DNA from: Algoriphagus sediminis
GTDB lineage: Bacteria; Bacteroidota; Bacteroidia; Cytophagales; Cyclobacteriaceae
Assembly: GCF_030403435.1 (NCBI RefSeq)
Contig: NZ_JAUEPH010000002.1
Span: 310,001 to 374,000, forward strand
DNA: 64,000 nucleotides
Direction of reading: 5' to 3'
Shown here: positions 31,581-40,310 of the stretch, in pieces
Layout of the letters: each line of letters opens with the position of its first letter
Numbering within the stretch: position 1 is the first letter of the stretch
The notes under the pieces: model-generated
The model's database searches: none
The model's input: the letters and a program-made list of their open reading frames with translations, nothing else
Told to the model about the DNA's origin: nothing
Position numbers and translations under genes: made by a program

Positions 31581-33329
31581 TCAGATCTTTTCCTCTGGTC
31601 TGAATCTAATTTCTTCCGGGTATGGAAAGGCATGAATCAGTTCACCAGCTTTTAAAAGGTTCTGGATGGATTGCCAATAAACCGGATCAAAAAGATCATT
31701 ATGATATTCTATAAAATGTGACCGAAGATCTTCGCGTCCTATCATCCATCTTTTAAAATCCTCGGGGAAGACATCATTTTTTGCAATGGTATACCATGGT
31801 TCTGAGGCATAAATTTGCTCATAAGTTTCAGCCTTGGGCTTTTCTCTAAAATTCATTGCTTCTAAAAACTCAATTTCATCATAGTCATAGAAAACCACCC
31901 TTTTTTGGCGGGTTAGACCAAAGTTTTTTGTCAGCATATCCCCTGGAAAAATGTTTGCCTGAGCTAACTGCAAAATGGCTCTTCCGTAATCTTCAATCAC
32001 TGGAATTCCTTCTTCAGTCTCACAGTCTTCCAAGAAGACATTAAGAGGAATCATTTTCCGTTCAGTGTATAAATGTTTGATTATCAATTTGTCTCCTTCA
32101 ACTCTTAAAAGTGAATTGACAGTGTTTTTGAGCTCATTCTTTAATTCTTCACTGATGCGGTCTAGAGGTATGGCAAAGTCCTCAAACTCATGAGTGTCTG
32201 CCATTCTTCCTACTCGGTCATGCCATGAAACGAGGCGGTATTTATCTCTTACCTCAGCTCTGGTCATGTTCTTGGGTGGTTCAAAATGATCCTTGATTAT
32301 TTTAAAAACCAGGTTCAATGAAGGCAAGGCAAAAACAGTCATAACCATTCCTTTTACTCCAGGAGCTACCTCAAACTTATCTTGGCTTTGGCTTAAGTGT
32401 CTCAGAAAATCCCGGTAAAGAAGAGTTTTACCATGCTTGTTAAATCCTATGGCATTATAAAGCTCATGCGTTTTCTTGTGTGGAATGACATCATGTAAAA
32501 AACCAACCACTTGCGAGGGGACTTTTGCCTCCACCATAAAATATGACCTGGTGAAGCTGAAAAGGTGACTCATCATATCAGGGTCAAAAATCAGGGTGTC
32601 CACAAAAATACCTTTGGGCCCATTGGCAATTGGAATTATGAATGGCATCCATTTATGGCCGAGATAGGTTCGCCCAATTAGATAAGCTGCCTTATTTCGG
32701 TAAAAAACGGATTTCAGAATTTGGGTTTCAGTTTCCGGAGCAACTTTGTATCTGGTCAAAATCACTTCTTGAACACTATTTATCAAGTATTGGATATCCT
32801 GTTCTTTATCCATAAAAGGAACCCCAAAGTCATAATCCTCTAGAATTTTTCTGATGATTTTCTCCAGACCCATGGCTGATGGGTAGATATTTAGTAATTC
32901 TAAATTGATTTTAAGCTCTTTGGGCTGATGACCCTCTTGTACAAACATTAGGTTTTCATCAATAGAAAGGCCTGGGAAGCTTTTTCGAATGGTGGAGTTA
33001 AAAAAAGTTTCTGCTAGCTCACTATCTGGTTTATCAATGATCAGGTTTTGATAAAAGCTTTTTATCGATTTCCAGATATCTGGATTGGATTGGTCTTCAC
33101 CAAGCTTTTCTCTCAATCCAGCACATAGTTCGCGAAGGACTCTTTTGTAAACCCTTAGTCTCTCGAGATGATTTATTTGGGTTTGTTGCCAATTTCTCTC
33201 CGCAAACAACCTGGGAGCTTCACTTGTGTATTTCCCAAAACGAGCTCGGTATTCGTTGAAGCCATTTAGGATTTCTTCGGCTAAATACTCTGCTGGGATT
33301 TTACTGGATTTACCCGGCATATCTTCCAT
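31581..33329 (-). CDS. aceK: Isocitrate dehydrogenase kinase/phosphatase
   Basis: A 582-residue protein matching AceK along its whole length. Highly conserved blocks include VFYRNKAAYLIGRTYLGHKW, FSFTRSYFMVEAKVPSQVV, GMVMTVFALPSLNLVFKIIK (ATP lysine), DRVGRMADTHEFEDF, LYTERKMIPLNVFLED, NIFPGDMLTKNFGLTR and VVFYDYDEIEF (catalytic/metal Asp), then ASEPWYTIAKNDVFPEDF. AceK phosphorylates and dephosphorylates isocitrate dehydrogenase to switch carbon between the TCA cycle and the glyoxylate bypass. No aceA or aceB is nearby. AceK is best known in Proteobacteria, so its presence here is notable. Confidence 0.95.
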   Translation of the reverse strand: MEDMPGKSSKIPAEYLAEEILNGFNEYRARFGKYTSEAPRLFAERNWQQTQINHLERLRVYKRVLRELCAGLREKLGEDQSNPDIWKSIKSFYQNLIIDKPDSELAETFFNSTIRKSFPGLSIDENLMFVQEGHQPKELKINLELLNIYPSAMGLEKIIRKILEDYDFGVPFMDKEQDIQYLINSVQEVILTRYKVAPETETQILKSVFYRNKAAYLIGRTYLGHKWMPFIIPIANGPKGIFVDTLIFDPDMMSHLFSFTRSYFMVEAKVPSQVVGFLHDVIPHKKTHELYNAIGFNKHGKTLLYRDFLRHLSQSQDKFEVAPGVKGMVMTVFALPSLNLVFKIIKDHFEPPKNMTRAEVRDKYRLVSWHDRVGRMADTHEFEDFAIPLDRISEELKNELKNTVNSLLRVEGDKLIIKHLYTERKMIPLNVFLEDCETEEGIPVIEDYGRAILQLAQANIFPGDMLTKNFGLTRQKRVVFYDYDEIEFLEAMNFREKPKAETYEQIYASEPWYTIAKNDVFPEDFKRWMIGREDLRSHFIEYHNDLFDPVYWQSIQNLLKAGELIHAFPYPEEIRFRPEEKI

Positions 33330-33488
33330 TTCTCTTTAAATATAACAGAAATTTTTTACCTGAAATTTTGCGTAAAAATGGCCTTCTAGAGTACTTTTTT
33401 CACGTAAAAAGTCAAGGAAAATAAAATTTTGAAAATCTTTCGCAATCGATTGTTTGGACTATATGAAAACAATTTATACTTTCGGACC

Positions 33489-33506
33489 ATATTCAATATT
33501 GAATAT
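33489..33506. promoter_or_regulatory. Perfect 18-bp palindrome, candidate operator
   Basis: ATATTCAATATTGAATAT reads the same on both strands. It lies about 160 bp upstream of the aceK start codon. A dimeric regulator site is the simplest guess; its AT-only flanks mean chance cannot be excluded. Confidence 0.4.
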
Positions 33507-33536
33507 CTAAATAGGTTTAATAGGTTTGAGAGCAAG

Positions 33537-33567
33537 AAAAGGCCAAAGTTATATTTTGGCCTTTTTT
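33537..33567. terminator. Bidirectional hairpin terminator
   Basis: AAAAGGCCAAA (33537-33547) pairs perfectly with TTTGGCCTTTT (33555-33565), seven-base loop, T-rich on both strands. Neither neighbouring gene reads toward it, so it must end a short transcript or mark a lost gene. Confidence 0.8.
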
Positions 33568-33656
33568 CATTTTTTCTCTAGAAGAGTAAATCCCTCTAGT
33601 TCTGCCTCTTCTATTTGTTTTCCAAGCTTAGCCAGTTCTCCCTTATTCTTTATCAA
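33567..33656 (-). pseudogene. Possible C-terminal remnant of a lost gene
   Basis: On the minus strand a frame reads LIKNKGELAKLGKQIEEAEL then EGFTLLEKK and a TGA directly in front of the terminator hairpin. The composition is protein-like (amphipathic, Glu/Lys-rich) and the position of stop and terminator is that of a real gene end. It has no ATG and is cut off upstream by a stop. It could also be a very short gene with a TTG start. Confidence 0.3.
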
Positions 33657-33695
33657 AAATCAAATTCTAAAGGCTCATTTATAGCTTCTGCTTCT

Positions 33696-33703
33696 TAGCT
33701 TTG
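33696..33703 (+). promoter_or_regulatory. Putative -7 promoter element for the Nudix gene
   Basis: TAGCTTTG fits TAnnTTTG exactly and ends 17 bases before ATG 33721. The -33 region is weak (TTT only). Confidence 0.4.
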
Positions 33704-33720
33704 GTTGTTATTTGAAAACC

Positions 33721-34353
33721 ATGAATTTCACAGATTTAATTTTGCGGATTGAAAGAGGTCTCAATAAACCCTTGCCAGGGAAGCTAGCCCATTTGGCCAT
33801 GGCTCCCAGTCCCATTGACGAGAGACGCTTCTACCCCGAAATTCCGGAAAATCATAGGAAAGGTGCAGTTCTCATACTTTTTTATCCTCAGGATGGAGAG
33901 GTTTATTTTCCTCTGATCAAGCGACCAAAATATGAGGGAGTACACAGTGGGCAAATTGCCTTTCCAGGAGGAAAAGTTGAGAAAGAGGATCCGAATTTGA
34001 GTTTTACAGCTTTGCGCGAAGCGCAAGAGGAGGTTGGGGTAAACCCGGAAAGAGTAAAGATTTTAGGGGAGCTGACTAACCTGTTCATTCCTCCAAGTAA
34101 TTTTCTGGTAAGTCCTTATATCGGAATTACACCTGTCAAGCCGAACTTTGTGGCTGAAGAAAAAGAAGTGGAGTCGATTCTTTTACCTAGTCTTAAGGGA
34201 ATTTTAGACCCAGAAATCAAAAAAGAGAAAAAGTTTCACTTTTCTTCCAACATGGTTTTGGATACACCATATTTTGAAATCAATGGAGAGGTAGTTTGGG
34301 GAGCCACCGCCATGATGATCAGTGAACTTCTCCATATCCTTCAAGAGGAATGA
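33721..34353 (+). CDS. Nudix hydrolase of the CoA pyrophosphatase type
   Basis: A 210-residue protein from ATG 33721; an in-frame TTG at 33712 is less likely because it falls close to the predicted transcription start. The CoA-Nudix signature precedes and joins the Nudix box: LIKRPKYEGVHSGQIAFPGG, then KVEKEDPNLSFTALREAQEE and VGV. The HSGQIAFPGG stretch is specific for the UPF0035/NudL group that splits CoA and its thioesters into 4'-phosphopantetheine and 3',5'-ADP. It is followed by an unrelated membrane protein gene with a 57-base gap. Confidence 0.88.
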   Translation: MNFTDLILRIERGLNKPLPGKLAHLAMAPSPIDERRFYPEIPENHRKGAVLILFYPQDGEVYFPLIKRPKYEGVHSGQIAFPGGKVEKEDPNLSFTALREAQEEVGVNPERVKILGELTNLFIPPSNFLVSPYIGITPVKPNFVAEEKEVESILLPSLKGILDPEIKKEKKFHFSSNMVLDTPYFEINGEVVWGATAMMISELLHILQEE

Positions 34354-34410
34354 TGGTTGGCTTTGGAGAATTGATTTTTGTCCTTAACCTTGTGGATTAG
34401 CAAAAAACCT

Positions 34411-35664
34411 ATGGAAGAAAGTTCAGCTCTAATTACGAATGATGCTATTGTTTTTGGCATTTTGATGGCGGTATTAGCCCTTATTTTTGGTACATCATCA
34501 AGCCAAAATCCTTATCTAAAAAAGTTTTACGGGGTCGTCCCTGTTGTGCTATTAGCTTATTTTCTTCCTGCCTTGCTGAATTCTTTTGGGCTTATTTCGG
34601 GAGAGGAATCAGGACTTTATCACGTTGCTAGTCGATATTTACTACCCACTTCTCTGATACTATTCACCTTGAGCATAGACATCAAGGGGATTGTAAAGCT
34701 CGGTCCAAAGGCATTGACCATGTTCCTGGCTGGAACAGTTGGAATCATGCTCGGGGGACCATTAGCTCTATTTACAGTAAGTTTTATCCAGCCGGATCTT
34801 TTGGGAGGAAATGGCCCTGATGAGGTTTGGAGAGGGTTATCTACCATCGCAGGTTCGTGGATAGGAGGAGGAGCCAATCAGACTGCAATGCTTGAAGTAT
34901 TTGGTGCGAGTCCGGCACTTTTCAGTCAAATGATTGCCGTGGATGTTTTAGTTGCAAATCTTTGGTTGGCTATTTTACTTTATTGGGCTGCCAAGCCCGA
35001 AGTGATCGATCGAATATTTAAAGGTGACAGTTCGGCTATCTATGATTTGAGAGATAAAATATCCGATTTTAGAAAGGGAATTATGAAAATTCCGACTCTT
35101 TCTGACGTTATGATTATGCTTGGGGTGGGTTTTGGTATTACCGGAATTTCCCATTTGGTGGCCGACACTCTGGCACCTTATATAGGGGATAATTACCCTG
35201 CTTTGAGTCAATATTCCTTAGATTCTAAATTCTTTTGGATTGTTGTAATTGCAACGACTGCAGGGCTCATTTTATCCTTTACCAAAGCCCGAAATCTCGA
35301 AGGAGTTGGGGCTTCCCGGATGGGATCGGTTTTACTTTATGTTTTGGTAGCTACCATTGGAATGCAAATGGACCTCGGAGCTGTGTTTGATAATCCAATC
35401 CTCTTTTTGATAGGCATTGTTTGGATGTTCTTCCACATTGTGATAATGCTTATTGTAGCCTTTATCATTAAAGCTCCTTTTTTCTACGTGGCAGTTGGGT
35501 CTCAGGCAAATGTAGGAGGAGCGGCTTCCGCTCCAATTATTGCCTCGGCTTTTGATCCTTCTTTGGCATCTGTGGGCGTTTTGCTTGCAGTATTGGGATA
35601 TGCCGCAGGAACATATGGGGCATACTTGTGTGGTTTGATGATGCAGGCAATATCCATGGGTTGA
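34411..35664 (+). CDS. DUF819 family membrane protein
   Basis: About 417 residues from ATG 34411; a TTG at 34378 is an alternative start. There are ten or more hydrophobic segments. Distinctive parts are STIAGSWIGGGANQTAMLEV, a conserved glycine-rich loop, and VGSQANVGGAASAPIIASAF, which resembles the discontinuous-helix motifs of ion-coupled carriers. These fit the DUF819 (YjcL-like) family, whose substrate is unknown to me. The stop overlaps the start of the ferredoxin-like gene by one base (TGATG). Confidence 0.82.
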   Translation: MEESSALITNDAIVFGILMAVLALIFGTSSSQNPYLKKFYGVVPVVLLAYFLPALLNSFGLISGEESGLYHVASRYLLPTSLILFTLSIDIKGIVKLGPKALTMFLAGTVGIMLGGPLALFTVSFIQPDLLGGNGPDEVWRGLSTIAGSWIGGGANQTAMLEVFGASPALFSQMIAVDVLVANLWLAILLYWAAKPEVIDRIFKGDSSAIYDLRDKISDFRKGIMKIPTLSDVMIMLGVGFGITGISHLVADTLAPYIGDNYPALSQYSLDSKFFWIVVIATTAGLILSFTKARNLEGVGASRMGSVLLYVLVATIGMQMDLGAVFDNPILFLIGIVWMFFHIVIMLIVAFIIKAPFFYVAVGSQANVGGAASAPIIASAFDPSLASVGVLLAVLGYAAGTYGAYLCGLMMQAISMG

Positions 35665-35906
35665 TGAAGCATTCAAGAAAACTAGTCCTAATTTGCTGCG
35701 GATCTGATTGTAAAAAAGAAGGAGCAAAAGGCTTTTACAAAAGCCTAAAAAAGGAATTCAAGAATCAGGAGTACAAAGGCAAGTATAAATTAATAAAGAC
35801 CCACTGCCTAGATATGTGTAAGTCGGCACCTGTAGCGGTGGTGCAAGATCACTTTTTTAAAAAAGTAGAAATTGAAAAATTACTTGACCATTTAAAAAAG
35901 CCCTAA
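35664..35906 (+). CDS. Small thioredoxin-like [2Fe-2S] ferredoxin
   Basis: An 80-residue protein from ATG 35664, which overlaps the previous stop (TGATG); a GTG start at 35628 would run back into the membrane-protein gene. Four cysteines fit the family pattern: LICCGSDCKKEG near the N-terminus and THCLDMCKSAPVAVV in the middle. Such domains occur in electron-transfer subunits of hydrogenases and NADH dehydrogenases or stand alone. Here it is a stand-alone form, coupled to the DUF819 gene. Its stop codon lies inside the following terminator hairpin. Confidence 0.85.
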   Translation: MKHSRKLVLICCGSDCKKEGAKGFYKSLKKEFKNQEYKGKYKLIKTHCLDMCKSAPVAVVQDHFFKKVEIEKLLDHLKKP

Positions 35907-35920
35907 AAAGGGCTTTTTTT
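35894..35920. terminator. Bidirectional terminator shared by converging genes
   Basis: AAAAAAGCCCT (35894-35904) pairs with AGGGCTTTTTT (35909-35919), four-base loop. Both stop codons (ferredoxin TAA and YbjQ TAA) lie within the hairpin. Confidence 0.9.
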
Positions 35921-36239
35921 AATCTTTTACGGCTTTAACAGCAGTTCCGGCTACGGTTACCATAAGCATACCATCCCGTATAGTCTCATAATCCAAATCA
36001 ATTCCTATGACGGCTGTTGCACCAAATGCTCTTGCCTGCATTTCCATTTCTGACATGGCGGTAGCTTTTGCTTCACGCAAAACCCTTTCGTAAGAACCTG
36101 ATCTCCCGCCTACGATGTCGGTAATGCTCGCAAAGAAATCTTTAAAGACATTAGCTCCTATAATGGTTTCTCCTGAGACTATTCCCATGTATTCGGTAAT
36201 GGTATGCCCTTCAAGTGTGTTGGTTGTGGTTACAATCAT
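35919..36239 (-). CDS. YbjQ/UPF0145 family protein
   Basis: A 106-residue protein matching YbjQ over its full length: [60 protein letters not shown] and [14 protein letters not shown]. The family has a pentameric dodecin/heavy-metal-binding-like fold; its role is not settled. The gene stands alone, ending at a shared terminator. Confidence 0.93.
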   Translation of the reverse strand: MIVTTTNTLEGHTITEYMGIVSGETIIGANVFKDFFASITDIVGGRSGSYERVLREAKATAMSEMEMQARAFGATAVIGIDLDYETIRDGMLMVTVAGTAVKAVKD

Positions 36240-36355
36240 TTTTTATTGGTTTAATTTCTCGAATATAATTGATCAATCTTGCCTTGGAAGGCAATTAAAG
36301 AAACGAAAATTTCTTAAACCTGAGAAACAAACTTTTTTTTGATAGGTATTTGTTT

Positions 36356-36375
36356 AACTAATAGACATATTAGTT
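36356..36375. promoter_or_regulatory. Perfect inverted repeat upstream of the hybrid kinase
   Basis: AACTAATA GACA TATTAGTT: eight-base arms and a four-base spacer, 31 bases before the kinase start codon. The position suits an operator overlapping the promoter. Confidence 0.45.
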
Positions 36376-36405
36376 TCTGAAAAGAACTATGAGTTAGATG
36401 GCATC

Positions 36406-38709
36406 ATGAAACGATTCGAAAGTTTCGACATATCTAATTTTTTTGACGAGGTGCGAGCACCTGTAATAATGTTTGATGAAAATGAAATCATTTTCCTCAA
36501 TGTATTCTTTAAAGAGAATTTCCAGGAGCCATCAGGATCCTGGAGGGATATTTTTAAAAAACCTGATCATCAGAAACTACTAGAAGACTTTTTTAAATGT
36601 GGTAAAATCATCAAAGCAAAAACCTTCCAAACTATTGTTGACAAAGAAGGAATCAAAAGAAGCTTTCAGTGGGACTTCACAAATCTTCCATCAAGTTATG
36701 ACAGTCGCTTTCTGGTTGCTATCGGGGAGGAAAAAGAAGTCATTCCGGAGAAGCCTGCTTTGTTTATAGAAAATCCCGAGGATTATTCTCAGCAGGAAAT
36801 TCAATATTTGAGGACCATCCTAAATAATACTCATGATCTGATAGCCATTCTGGACAAGGATGGTAACTACAAGTTCATTTCACCTTCTGTAGGTGAGAAA
36901 TTAGGGTTTTCAGTCAATGAAATTGTAGGTAGAAATTTCCAGGATTTTATTTCCCTTGGGGTCTTAGAGGTCACTACAGGAGACTATAAATCTGTCCTAG
37001 AATCAAAAGATGAGGTAAATATTAATTTCTGGATTAGAGGTAGAAATGGGCAGAGAATGTACATAGAGAGCTTTGCCAAAAACCTATTGGATGATCCCTA
37101 CATCAAGGGGATCCTTTTTAGTGCGCGGGATATTACTGAGCTGGAGGAAATAAAGGAAAGTCTTTTGAAATCCGAGGAGAAATATAGACGCCTGGTGGAG
37201 GATTCTACAGAGATCATTTTTTCCATATCAGATAATTTTATCCTAAAGTATGTCTCACCTAACGTTACCCAATTTCTAGGATACCAATCTGATGAGGTAA
37301 TAGGGAATAGTATTTTTGATTACATGAGTGAAGAGGACATTGTTAAGTTTCAGGAAATGTCTTCTAGTGACCAGGACTTCCTATCGGAGAATCAATTCCT
37401 ACAATTTAGACTGCGACATAAATTCGGGGGGTATAGAGTATTCAGTTCAAATGGTAAGGTGAGCACCAATAGGCTAACTTCTGAACGAACCTACACTGGA
37501 ATCGCCAGAGATATTACAGAATTAAAGGAAGCTCAGCACGCGCTCTTAGAACAGAAAGAAAAGGCTGAACATGCAGCGGCAATAAAGTCCCAGTTTTTAT
37601 CCATAATGAGTCATGAAATCCGTACTCCACTTAATGCTGTGGTTGGGATCGCTCACATTCTCATGAATGAAAACCCTCGGGAGGATCAGCTTGAAAATCT
37701 AAGAACTCTTCAATTTTCAGCTGAGAATCTAACCGGCTTAATCAATGATATTCTGGACTTCTCCAAAATTGATTCAGGAAAAATTGAATTGGAATTAGTG
37801 CCATTTGATCTCAGGACTACCTTGAATAGGATCGTTCACTCTTACAGCTTTTTGGCATCCGAGAAAAATTTGGATCTGACCTGCGAGATTGATGAGGATA
37901 TTCCGGAAATGCTCATTGGTGACCCGGTACGGATAAGTCAAATTGTGAATAACCTGATTTCAAATGCGATTAAGTTTACCGAAAAGGGAGAAATAATTCT
38001 TAGGCTGGAATTGGTTGGGGAAATCGATAAGTCAGTTCAGGTTAAGTTTAGATGTTTGGATACTGGAATCGGAATTCCGCAGGATAAAAGAGATAAGATT
38101 TTTGAGCTATTTACCCAAGCATCAACCGACACCACAAGAAAATATGGTGGAACCGGCCTTGGGCTTGCAATTGTTAAACGCCTTGTAGAGCTTCACCGCT
38201 CAGAAATAAATGTCGAGCCTAGGGTGAACGGTGGGACTGAGTTTAATTTTGTGGTTAGTTTTGATATTCCAAATATCAAAATGGAGGATAACAAGGAGGA
38301 AAAAGGACAAATGAAAAAATCCCTTCAGGAGGCCAAGATTTTAGTGGCTGAGGATAATATGGTGAATCAAATTCTCATTCAAAAATTCCTTACAAAATGG
38401 GATGTGGGTGAGTTGGTGCTTTGTTCTGATGGACAGGAAGCCATAGAAGCTTTCAAGAAACACAATTTTGATTTGGTGCTATTGGATATTCAGATGCCTG
38501 TTTTTGATGGTTTTGAGGTAGCAAAGTTTATCCGGGAACATTCGGACTCTAAAAAAAAGGAGATTCCTATTTTGGTTCTGACTGCTGCGTCTATTCATGA
38601 AGTTAACGATAAGATGCAGGAGATCGGCATCAACGATTTCGTACCGAAGCCATTTACCCCAGAAAGCCTATACGACAAAATTTTAGGTCAATTGAAGAAT
38701 AAGGATTGA
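36406..38709 (+). CDS. PAS-containing hybrid sensor histidine kinase
   Basis: A 767-residue soluble kinase without membrane segments. There is a degenerate PAS-like region at the start, then two clear PAS domains (about 128-245: NNTHDLIAILDKDGNYKFIS; about 255-375: DSTEIIFSISDNFILKYVSP). HisKA follows with phospho-acceptor His403 (SIMSHEIRTPLNAVVGI), then HATPase (IVNNLISNAIKFTEKGEI, DTGIGIPQDK, KYGGTGLGLAIVKRL). A C-terminal receiver has phospho-acceptor Asp694 (LVLLDIQMPVFDGFEVA). It lacks an HPt or output domain, so phosphate must pass to a separate protein. No partner gene is adjacent. Confidence 0.95.
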   Translation: MKRFESFDISNFFDEVRAPVIMFDENEIIFLNVFFKENFQEPSGSWRDIFKKPDHQKLLEDFFKCGKIIKAKTFQTIVDKEGIKRSFQWDFTNLPSSYDSRFLVAIGEEKEVIPEKPALFIENPEDYSQQEIQYLRTILNNTHDLIAILDKDGNYKFISPSVGEKLGFSVNEIVGRNFQDFISLGVLEVTTGDYKSVLESKDEVNINFWIRGRNGQRMYIESFAKNLLDDPYIKGILFSARDITELEEIKESLLKSEEKYRRLVEDSTEIIFSISDNFILKYVSPNVTQFLGYQSDEVIGNSIFDYMSEEDIVKFQEMSSSDQDFLSENQFLQFRLRHKFGGYRVFSSNGKVSTNRLTSERTYTGIARDITELKEAQHALLEQKEKAEHAAAIKSQFLSIMSHEIRTPLNAVVGIAHILMNENPREDQLENLRTLQFSAENLTGLINDILDFSKIDSGKIELELVPFDLRTTLNRIVHSYSFLASEKNLDLTCEIDEDIPEMLIGDPVRISQIVNNLISNAIKFTEKGEIILRLELVGEIDKSVQVKFRCLDTGIGIPQDKRDKIFELFTQASTDTTRKYGGTGLGLAIVKRLVELHRSEINVEPRVNGGTEFNFVVSFDIPNIKMEDNKEEKGQMKKSLQEAKILVAEDNMVNQILIQKFLTKWDVGELVLCSDGQEAIEAFKKHNFDLVLLDIQMPVFDGFEVAKFIREHSDSKKKEIPILVLTAASIHEVNDKMQEIGINDFVPKPFTPESLYDKILGQLKNKD

Positions 38710-38771
38710 TTTTTCCACTCTAGCATTAATTTTGCCCTCTAGGCCTCATTAATCCTATTTTCTTCGATTTA

Positions 38772-40094
38772 ATGCGTAAAATACTCCAGTACGTTTTCCT
38801 AATTTTTTTTATTTCAATGGCCTCATCCGGGCCTGGTTTTTCTCAGAAATTCTATGAAAAGAGAAGTTCGGTTTATGCTGTTGCTGGGACTTCAGGGGCA
38901 AGATTAAATCAGTTTGATCAAATTTTAACGGAGCGAGGAATTACCGGATTACCAAATCGATATCAGACGGTAGGGTTGGGTGTTCAATCCAGATTAAATG
39001 ATTTGGTAGTAGGTTTTGAGATCTATCAAAATAGCGGAGGAAATGGAAAACTGGATGATTATCGCATCGACTACAGAACTTCTAGAGCTTTGGTGAATAT
39101 CGGTTATTCTTTTACTGAAGAATCCAGATTTCAACTGATCCATTACATGTCCCTTGGAGTGGGGTTTTTAAATTTCCAAATGCTTCCCCTAGAGGAGCCC
39201 AGTCAGATCGATCAATTTCTGGAAGACCCTGCTCGTGGTTTTGTCTTGAGAGAAAATGACATTCAAAAAGGAACTTCGAAATATGGGAATTTTCTAACGG
39301 AGATTGGGTTCCACCTGAGTTATGATTTTGCATTGCCAGGTAGGGAGGAAGCTATTTCTTTGATTGGAAAATTCGGCTACTCGTTTAGTCCTTTTCAAGG
39401 TGAGTGGACCATGAATGGAGTCTCCTTTGAGAATACCCAAGAAGGAGCATTTCTGAGGGTTGGAGCCGGAATTACTATTCCTGATAGAAATTTTTTCTAC
39501 AAGGATGCCAGTATAAGTTTTTCCCTTTTGAACGGTTTTCATTTTTCTAAACCTGATCAATTAAACTCCAGATTATCAGAAGCTGGATTGAACCCATTTG
39601 AAGGGACGCCTTCAAATCTTGGCTTAAAAATCTTGGGCCAAAACGAAAAACTTCTTTATGGATTGGAAATCTACAACCTTGCTTTAGACGGGAGAGCTAG
39701 TGATTTTCAGTCCCACAGTTTGAATAGTCTAAGGCTTTATGGTGATTTCGGATGGAAAATTTTTCAGGTAGATAACTTTGCGACCGGAGTTTTGGGAGGG
39801 TTAGGATATGGGAATATCCGCTATACTATAACACAGGATAACAAACCAGACTTTCCCCAGCTTTTTGAAGAGCGAGACTTTGACGGGTATCTGAGAAATG
39901 GTGGCCTAATGGGTAAGCCGGAGGTGTTTTTTGAATATGGGCTACCTATACAGGATGGACGACTTTTTGATTTGGTTTTTAGTACATCTTTTGGATATGA
40001 GTTTCCGCTTTCTAACTATAGACTCGCTGATTTATCCATGGCAAAGTACATGGCTGCACCCTATTGGAATCTAGCCATCGGTATCAGACCTTAA
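38772..40094 (+). CDS. Secreted, probably outer-membrane, protein of unknown function
   Basis: A 440-residue protein with a signal peptide (ILQYVFLIFFISMASSGPGF). The mature part alternates short hydrophobic and polar strands rich in Tyr, Phe and Gly (LVVGFEIYQNSGGNGKLDDY, LISLIGKFGYSFSPFQGEW-type segments) and ends in IGIRP, suggesting a beta-barrel with a loosely typical C-terminus. I cannot name a family. It lies 63 bp after the kinase gene and before the methionine riboswitch, and may be co-transcribed with the kinase. Confidence 0.65.
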   Translation: MRKILQYVFLIFFISMASSGPGFSQKFYEKRSSVYAVAGTSGARLNQFDQILTERGITGLPNRYQTVGLGVQSRLNDLVVGFEIYQNSGGNGKLDDYRIDYRTSRALVNIGYSFTEESRFQLIHYMSLGVGFLNFQMLPLEEPSQIDQFLEDPARGFVLRENDIQKGTSKYGNFLTEIGFHLSYDFALPGREEAISLIGKFGYSFSPFQGEWTMNGVSFENTQEGAFLRVGAGITIPDRNFFYKDASISFSLLNGFHFSKPDQLNSRLSEAGLNPFEGTPSNLGLKILGQNEKLLYGLEIYNLALDGRASDFQSHSLNSLRLYGDFGWKIFQVDNFATGVLGGLGYGNIRYTITQDNKPDFPQLFEERDFDGYLRNGGLMGKPEVFFEYGLPIQDGRLFDLVFSTSFGYEFPLSNYRLADLSMAKYMAAPYWNLAIGIRP

Positions 40095-40150
40095 TATTTT
40101 CGTTTTTTCACCAAAGTTACCGAATGAGTGGTTTTTATGGGATTTGATAT

Positions 40151-40158
40151 TACCTTTG
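40151..40158 (+). promoter_or_regulatory. Putative -7 promoter element of the methionine operon
   Basis: TACCTTTG fits TAnnTTTG and ends three bases before the first riboswitch stem, which is about where transcription should begin. The -33 box is weak. Confidence 0.5.
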
Positions 40159-40161
40159 GTA

Positions 40162-40262
40162 GGCTTATCGAGAAAGACCGAGGGAAGGGCCCTACGACGT
40201 CTTAGCAACCTGATTACAAGGTGCTAACTCCCATTCCGATTGGATCGGAAAGAGATGAGCGG
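40162..40262 (+). ncRNA. SAM-I (S-box) riboswitch
   Basis: All landmarks of the SAM-I aptamer are present in order. P1 is formed by CTTATC (40164-40169) and GATGAG. P2 uses AAGAC and GTCTT around GAGGGAAGGGCCC. The conserved core is TAGCAACCTG; P3 and its 3' side are ACCTGATTACAAGGTGCTAA; P4 is TTCCGATTGGATCGGAA. It lies in the leader of the two-gene methionine synthase and metF. S-adenosylmethionine binding should turn the operon down. No clear terminator follows, so control may be at translation initiation. Confidence 0.93.
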
Positions 40263-40310
40263 AGAAGTAGATTAATTTTTCCGTGGTCGAACTCGAGGAG
40301 ATTTGAAAAT

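Larger units (their letters stand above)
33330..33720. other. Intergenic region between aceK and the Nudix gene
   Basis: About 390 bp between two divergent genes. It holds an 18-bp perfect palindrome, a bidirectional terminator, a short minus-strand reading frame that looks like the tail of a lost gene, and a promoter-like box for the Nudix gene. These are listed separately. A small plus-strand RNA ending at the terminator is conceivable, but I found no promoter for it. Confidence 0.5.

Noticed and set aside
40221-40310. Extended N-terminus of the metH gene from an upstream GTG
   Set aside because: This stretch is largely the 3' half of the SAM riboswitch, and family alignment begins near ATG 40311.
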